Shown here in pieces: positions 58,796 to 64,000 of a stretch of 64,000 nt of DNA. The stretch spans positions 186,001 through 250,000 of the forward strand of contig JAVLUZ010000741.1 in NCBI GenBank assembly GCA_036768485.1. Direction: 5' to 3'. The position numbers and the translations under genes are program-made. The notes below the pieces were generated by a model. It had not been told where the DNA came from. It ran no database searches and saw only the letters and a program-made list of their open reading frames with translations. This DNA comes from Mermis nigrescens (Eukaryota; Nematoda; Enoplea; Mermithida; Mermithidae). Numbering within the stretch: the stretch's first letter is position 1; every line of letters starts with the position of its first letter.

Positions 58796-59180
58796 CCCAT
58801 ATACAGGATTTTATTCCAGGAGGAGAATCCCTGATTTGCATTAATTTTTGCCATGCTTTGTGTTTTTGGATCACTTTATTAGCTTGTGGGGGCCAGAAAA
58901 TTTCGTCGTTTTTCTCGTTTTGACCTAAACTTTGCATCATGCTGACGGTTAGAAATGCTGAAAATTTTATTTGGCGAAACATTTCATCTGAAAGAATTAA
59001 GTTGGTAATAAATAAGTAATTTGATTGATGCTATTGGCACAAAACGCCAAAAATTGGAGTATTTTTACGTTGGGTAACTTTTGAGACTATGCATAAAGCT
59101 ATATAGTTTCTTAGCGGGAAATTTTAAAAAAATCAGAAGCGGTTATTCCCCTTCTACCTCCTCCCATGGATACGGGCCAT
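58796..59180 (+). mobile_element. P-family element, diverged
   Basis: CCCATATACAGGATTTTATT start and CATGGATACGGGCCAT end. Confidence 0.65.
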
Positions 59181-59580
59181 ACACATTATACCATAACGTA
59201 CGTACATTGATGCTGGCCCTGCTTTACACGAAAGTAACACGACCCAGCTAGTCAATTCTTAACAAAAAAGTTGCCATTCGCTATCGTAAATGAAAATGAA
59301 TAAATAACTAAAAATATATTGGAAATATAATTTAAAAAAATAGAATATATTATAAATAAAAAATATAAAAACTGCATTTAGAGTGCCCGCCACGAATGTT
59401 GACGTCCTAATATGCTCCGCAGGATGAGAGAGCATGTGAAAGGATATATGTTCAACACGTCGGTCATGCGTGGGCAGAAATACATAGAACCGACGTTTAA
59501 AATATATATCTTTTGGTGAGCTATTGCATGTTCATGACGTCACTCAGTATAATCAAAAAATAATGAAAATATCAGGCTAC

Positions 59581-59690
59581 TCTTTGTCGGTCGGCTAAAA
59601 TTTGCTTGACTTCATCTTGCGACATATTTTGCTGTCTGATTATTTCTTCTAGGCGAGCTGTTTCGGCTTCTTCTTTTGCGATTTCAGCAT
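59581..59690 (-). CDS. Ndc80-like: Ndc80/HEC1-like, exon d (conserved coil motif)
   Basis: After acceptor TTGCGTTTAG the exon encodes (D)AEIAKEEAETARLEEIIRQ then QNMSQDEVKQILADRQR, with donor GTAGCC. The pattern 'L--II--Q-MS-DEV--I---R--L' is the family signature in the middle of the Ndc80 coiled coil, seen from yeast to human, and is the best single reason for the gene identification. Entry phase 1 is satisfied by the G ending exon c. Confidence 0.85.
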
Positions 59691-59856
59691 CTAAACGCAA
59701 ACTCATTGATTTGCAAGAAGAGTCGCAAGTACAACAAGAGAACAATGAAAATTAATTATTTAAAAAACAATTAATACCTGTGGAAATTAGCAAGATGTGT
59801 ACAAATTTGGATACAACTACAAGTTATTTGGCAGCAAGTCAAATCAACAGTCAGAC

Positions 59857-60062
59857 ATACATGTAACAGGGGGATGGGGGATCCCCAACGCAAAGTTCGT
59901 CGTCACCCACCCCCAGAGTCAGAAAATTTATGACCCCCCGCTTTTTTAAAAAAAATTGAAATTTTATAACGTTTTTAGGTGTTTTTTGGCCAAAAATTCG
60001 AGATTATTCATCCCCCCCACGACGGACACCCACCCATTATTTCGAGCCGGTGACATGCATGA
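59857..60062 (+). mobile_element. K-family hAT MITE
   Basis: CATACATGTAACAGGGG / GGTGACATGCATG, flanks CAGTCAGA / ATGTCAGA. Confidence 0.75.
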
Positions 60063-60327
60063 TGTCAGAGGAAGGGAGGCTAAGTCGTTTAGACCTCCAG
60101 AATCGAAAAATGGGAAATTTTCTAGAGAAATTAAAGCAAAATAAAGTTCAAAAATTAGTGAAATTCAAAATAATTTCAACAAAAAATGTTTTTTAAATCA
60201 ACCTAAAACAGTGAATTAACACAGTATTGAGCTATTTTAGTTTTCATACCACTTTTGAGATTATTTTGGTTATAAGAAGCTGTCTGCCCCCCTTTCCCAA
60301 AAACCGGCCATACTGTACATCCATACT

Positions 60328-60499
60328 CAGGCACATAGCTCTTGGGGGAATGAGGGGGGGGTCTGGACCCTCAAAAATTCAGAAAATCGGAAAAATAGGA
60401 CTTTTTAAACGTTATTTTGTGCTATTTTTGGCCTTTTTGGTGTTGGTCCCCCAAAATTGGTGTTGGCCCCCAAGATTAGGACGGCCAGCTACGTGCCTG
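60328..60499 (+). mobile_element. H-family hAT MITE
   Basis: 172 bp, target repeat TCCATACT / TCCCTACT. Confidence 0.9.
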
Positions 60500-60771
60500 T
60501 CCCTACTACAGACGCGTTACGTGCTTGAAGCCCTTCCAAAGATAAGATTTCTCCCTCCCAATTTTAGCCAGAAATTACTACTTAGGCCATTGTTTATGTT
60601 TACATATTTATTTATTTATTTCAATATATCGGGATAAATTAGAGCAGTTTTATGAACACTCTGATTTTCAAACTTCCAATCAAAGGTCTGATGTTCTCTT
60701 AATTTATGAAAACTTATTCGTTTTCAATACAAAAAAACTATTCACTTTTACTAAACCCAAATTAAGTTTAC

Positions 60772-60919
60772 CCAACAGTTCGGATTGCCTTTCAGCTTCT
60801 TGCTGGCTCGGAAGTAATTGATCGGAAATGAACATCTCCGACTTTTTGTTAAAGTCGTTTAATTTTTTTATATCCAGTTTTAAGACGTCGACCTGGCTCG
60901 GAATCTTATTAAGTTCTTC
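60772..60919 (-). CDS. Ndc80-like: Ndc80/HEC1-like, exon c (coiled coil)
   Basis: The exon encodes EELNKIPSQVDVLKLDIKKL, NDFNKKSEMFISDQLLPSQQ and EAERQSELL plus one base, between acceptor AAATTTTAG and donor GTAAAC. It corresponds to the Ndc80 segment 'E-N----V--LK-DI-K---F-------LE-------L'. The conserved proline-containing break and acidic/basic helix fit the family. It is 148 nt with exit phase 1, matching exon d. Confidence 0.82.
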
Positions 60920-60924
60920 CTAAA

Positions 60925-61535
60925 ATTTATCGGAAAGTTAAAACTTTACGAAGGATTTGATTCCTTCGCAATTTAATAAAAAACAACGAAGAAAATTTTA
61001 CGTGCTGCTTCTGCCAAGTTCATAGAAACACGCCTCGAATTTACAAGTATTTTCGCATTTTGATTTAGAATACGTGATTCTCCAAAAACAATCGTTAGAA
61101 AGGTGTTATTTTAAGCGATTTTAGCGCTGTTTTAGCATAAAAGAGTCGAATTTTATTTGATTTTTCAAATATATTCACAAAAAATTTTATTTTAAGCGTT
61201 TTTAGCGATATTTCGGCCTAGAAAAGTCAAATTTTATTTTAATTTTCAATGCTTTAATAATTTTTCATTCACATTTATTCAAATTTCAAATCATACTCAG
61301 TTTTAAACTAATGTTTTGTGGAATTTACTAGCTCAATTTCCTCATATTTTCGAGCTTTAATATTTTAATGTTTTGACGAAAATGCATCCATCAGTTTTGA
61401 GCCAAAAAACTCATAAGAAAGAGTTTTAATTTCATTCCCCGAAATCCCATGCAGTGTACGTATGAGAATGACGATGTGTGAATGGATATGTCCATTCAGA
61501 GCCAGAACTAATGTTAGTCGTAGAATGATTCACCT
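60925..61535. other. Ndc80 intron, no gene
   Basis: AT-rich; repeated AGCGATTTTAGCG-like words (61115, 61195) suggest old repeat. Confidence 0.4.
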
Positions 61536-61540
61536 ACAAC

Positions 61541-61695
61541 CATACAAGGGCGTGGGGGTCAGGACCCCCAAGAATTTGGCAGGCCCCCACCCCTGAAAAA
61601 ATTTGACAGACCCCAAGAATTGAGTTTCTGGTGCTATATTTGGCGATTTTATATACACCATCGGACCCCCAGAACTTGATCACTGCTCATGTATG
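61541..61695 (+). mobile_element. B-family hAT MITE
   Basis: Target repeat CCTACAAC / CCTACAAT. Confidence 0.88.
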
Positions 61696-61797
61696 CCTAC
61701 AATTAGTTTTAAGAGAGACCAGTTTAGACAGCAACCATAATGACCAGATTTTTCGGGTTCTCGATAAATTAAGATTCATAATTAAATGGATCAAGAC

Positions 61798-62199
61798 CAT
61801 ACATGATCTTGGGGGTTTGGGGGTTTCATCCCCCGCAGAATCATTTTTCACCCCCGCAAAAAATTTTTCACCCCCCAGGATTGGCGATTTTTCAAAAGTT
61901 TCCTAAACTTACCTGAAAATTGGTAGAAAAAGTATCTTTTTAAGGGTTTTTGGCTATCTATTTGCTCAAAATCGCCCAATTTTCGGCGCTTCGCGCCATA
62001 TATTCATGTTTTAAGCGATATATTGGTCAATTTATTCGACTTTTTTCGAAATTTTTTTTTATGATTTCATGCTCTAGAAGGATAGGGTATCGTCAGAAAC
62101 GCCGAAAAACGATGTTTTTTAACGCGTACCGGCCATTTTTGGGCCCAAAAAGGCACTTTAGGTTTTCACCCCCCAGAATTCCCATACTGTGCATGTATG
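61798..62199 (+). mobile_element. C-family hAT element, reference copy
   Basis: 402 bp with perfect 8-bp target repeat ATCAAGAC (61790-61797, 62200-62207); ends CATACATGATC / GTGCATGTATG; central TTTTCGGCGCTTCGCGCC. Confidence 0.93.
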
Positions 62200-62745
62200 A
62201 TCAAGACCCATCATCTTATGCTATTGACATGGATTTTATGCCTTCCAGGCTAAAAAATAAGTTATGCAGTCGGAGTCTTGACGTTTAGGGATCAGATGTC
62301 TTGAGGAAAGACCGCTAGAAGGCAGGCAAAAAAACTTTTGAGTTTTTCTCGATGAACTTTAGATAATAAATTGAAAAGATAAAAAAATTTAAATTTTTTC
62401 ACTATTCAAATTAACAAACAGGGAATGGATCGCCCGAGCTAATTTAACAGCTGATTGTACAATATCACAGCCAAGAATTACGCCAGAAAATTAGAAATTT
62501 TAAAGCTCAATTTCACGACGATACAAGAAAAAAAGCTAACGTAATATAGATCACCAAAAAAATTTAATATATACAAGCGGCATAAAGATTTTTGAGGTTA
62601 ATACAAGGATTATTAGGGCTATCATTGCGAAATGCATTTACAATATGTAAGGATATCTTTAGAACATTATATCTCGTATAATTCTCAAAGATCATTGTTT
62701 ACATCCAAAAGACAGTTCAAGCAGTAAAATACCGAGTTTCAATCT
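62200..62745. other. Ndc80 intron, no gene
   Basis: AT-rich, nothing recognised. Confidence 0.4.
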
Positions 62746-62746
62746 C

Positions 62747-62966
62747 CATACATGTAATTCGAACGACTCGATATTCTGGGTGGGGGTTCCCGACAATTTT
62801 TAGGGGCGAGGGTAAATGATCTCCAACTTCAGGCCACAAACGGCAAGAAAGCACCTAAAAATGCAAGTTTTCGCCGAAAATGTGAAGCTCCGAAATTTTC
62901 TAACTTTGTGGGGATGGGGGACGACCGAATTAGAGTGGGAAATCTCAACATTCCCCTGTTACATAG
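62747..62966 (+). mobile_element. K-like MITE next to Ndc80 exon b
   Basis: CATACATGTAATTCG start and CCCTGTTACATAGATG end. Confidence 0.55.
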
Positions 62967-62995
62967 ATGTATTTGTAGCTCTAATTTTGAAATAC

Positions 62996-63087
62996 CAGTT
63001 CTTTTGCCTTTTCCTGAAGCTCATTCGCCAAAGTAGCGTTTTCTTCCAGCAATTCTTCAAAGTTTCCATTGTTTTCGTTTGCGGATT
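62996..63087 (-). CDS. Ndc80-like: Ndc80/HEC1-like, exon b
   Basis: The exon encodes SANENNGNFEELLEENATLA and NELQEKAKEL, between acceptor ATTTCCTAG and donor GTATTT. The first two bases complete a lysine codon with the A ending exon a. It is the start of the long coiled coil right after the CH domain. Confidence 0.8.
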
Positions 63088-63395
63088 CTAGGAAATATAG
63101 CTAAAATTTGTGATCAGCCGCAGGAGGCTGCCAAATAAGCTTGCCAAAAGCAACGGAAGACACCGTACAAAATAATTCGTACCCGAAACTTTGAAAAATT
63201 AAATTTTTTGAAGAAATAAATTATTCAGAAAGTTCTACCCTATTTGACATTTACATGAAAACAAAGCATTTTTCAGCTGCTTAATCATTTTCGAAAAAAT
63301 CTACCCGTAATTGATCAAATCGACACTTTATCTCTCAAATTTTCAATCACAGCCAAATCATGCCGAGTTATATTTAAACCTAGTTAAAAACTCGT

Positions 63396-63567
63396 CAGGC
63401 ACGTAGCTGGCCGTCCTATTTTGGAGGGACCAACACCAATTTTTGGGGAACTAAGCCCAAAAAGGCCAAAAATAGCACAAAATAACGTTCAAAAAGTCCT
63501 ATTTTTCAGATTTTTCTTAATTTTGGGGGTTCCAAACCCCCATTCCCCCAATAGATATACGTGCCTG
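63396..63567 (-). mobile_element. H-family hAT MITE
   Basis: CAGGCACGTAGCTGG / ATATACGTGCCTG; 10 bp from Ndc80 exon a. Confidence 0.85.
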
Positions 63568-63576
63568 GTCACATAC

Positions 63577-63670
63577 TCAAGTACAAGCGGAATGCTTCGT
63601 CGATCGATTCAAAATTTTCGTTGCCAGACAATTTGAGCATATAGCAATCGAGATGTTTGCAGAAGATTTC
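63577..63670 (-). CDS. Ndc80-like: Ndc80/HEC1-like, exon a (end of CH-domain region)
   Basis: The exon encodes EIFCKHLDCYMLKLSGNENF and ESIDEAFRLYL plus one base, between acceptor TTTCATGCAG and donor GTATGT. 'F-K-L--CY-KF-SG-D-F---D-' is the conserved helix at the exit of the Ndc80 head and is clearly recognisable. Ndc80 forms the microtubule-binding outer-kinetochore complex with Nuf2, Spc24 and Spc25. The first ~250 residues of the head, including the calponin-homology domain, must be encoded right of the window. A hAT element (63396-63567) ends only 10 bp from this exon, within its donor-side intron. Confidence 0.85.
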
Positions 63671-63761
63671 CTGCATGAAATACGGCAAATATGCACAATG
63701 AGCCAAACTAAGTCGAGTAGAAGGCTAATACATAATTCACACTTAAGCAAAAGTGTGTAAA

Positions 63762-63956
63762 CAGGGGCGGATTTAGGGGGAGGGGGCGGGGGAAGGGGCG
63801 GCCGCCCCCATTGGCCCAAAATAGTGCGCAAAATTAGGGATTTTTGAGCGATTTTTAGCGAATTTCGGGTTAAAACGGTTAATTTTTCCGCCTAAGTCAG
63901 GGTTCCGCCCCCCTTAGGGGTACCGCCCCCTTAGGAAAATCCTGGATCCACCACTG
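63762..63956 (+). mobile_element. G-family hAT MITE
   Basis: 195 bp, perfect target repeat TGTGTAAA (63754-63761, 63957-63964). Confidence 0.93.
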
Positions 63957-64000
63957 TGTGTAAAATAAAGAAAAATAAGAAGCCCAATTCAGATTTTTCA

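Overview
The window looks like nuclear DNA of an invertebrate animal: AT-rich, interspersed, with small conserved exons separated by kilobase introns that mostly follow GT-AG. It is packed with short non-autonomous DNA transposons. The phylum cannot be named safely. The gene set (HINT, Ndc80, BTB), the PIF/Harbinger and jockey-like LINE remnants and the many hAT-type elements fit an arthropod or another small invertebrate. Nothing looks bacterial, organellar or viral. Almost all open reading frames longer than 60 codons are accidental and run through repeats. The real coding DNA is about 18 short exons, most of them recognised by reading across splice sites.

Layout. (1) 0.1-26.6 kb, + strand: two tandem copies of a HINT-type histidine triad gene. 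Copy 1 has exons at 118-222, 7301-7373 and 10351-10442, with exon 1 upstream of the window. Copy 2 has exons at 13095-13181, 18527-18631, 24194-24266 and 26389-26480. Exon lengths match exactly between copies. In both copies the intron between exons 2 and 3 lacks a usable GT donor and is bounded by an 8-bp direct repeat (GCAGTTAT in copy 1, GCAGCTAT in copy 2). (2) 32.6-37.8 kb, + strand: a BTB-domain gene of four or five exons whose last exon encodes a compact cysteine/histidine cluster. (3) 46.5-63.7 kb, - strand: nine phase-compatible exons of a divergent Ndc80/HEC1 kinetochore coiled-coil protein. The N-terminal calponin-homology part lies beyond the right edge, and the extreme C-terminus was not found.

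The rest is mobile DNA. At least eight families of short hAT-type elements can be delimited by 8-bp target duplications. Several share ends of the form CAYACATGGGC, others CACTGTTTTTTGTAC, CAGTGGCGGAT, CAGGCACGTAGCT, CAGGCCCGTATCC or TAGAGATGTGCCGGGGCC. There are also a decayed PIF/Harbinger element whose transposase reading frame was cut by two later insertions, a 4-kb foldback element with ~1-kb inverted arms, a 403-bp near-perfect palindrome, a TIR element carrying a tRNA-like sequence, a small TA-flanked MITE, and a 3' LINE stub. A short palindrome of the type GGCGCGAAGCGCC recurs inside many otherwise unrelated families.

The three genes have no evident functional link. BTB (+) and Ndc80 (-) are convergent. 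The striking aspects are how thickly introns are colonised, that HINT copy 2 serves as an empty-site control for a 5.6-kb insertion in copy 1, and the unusual HINT intron.
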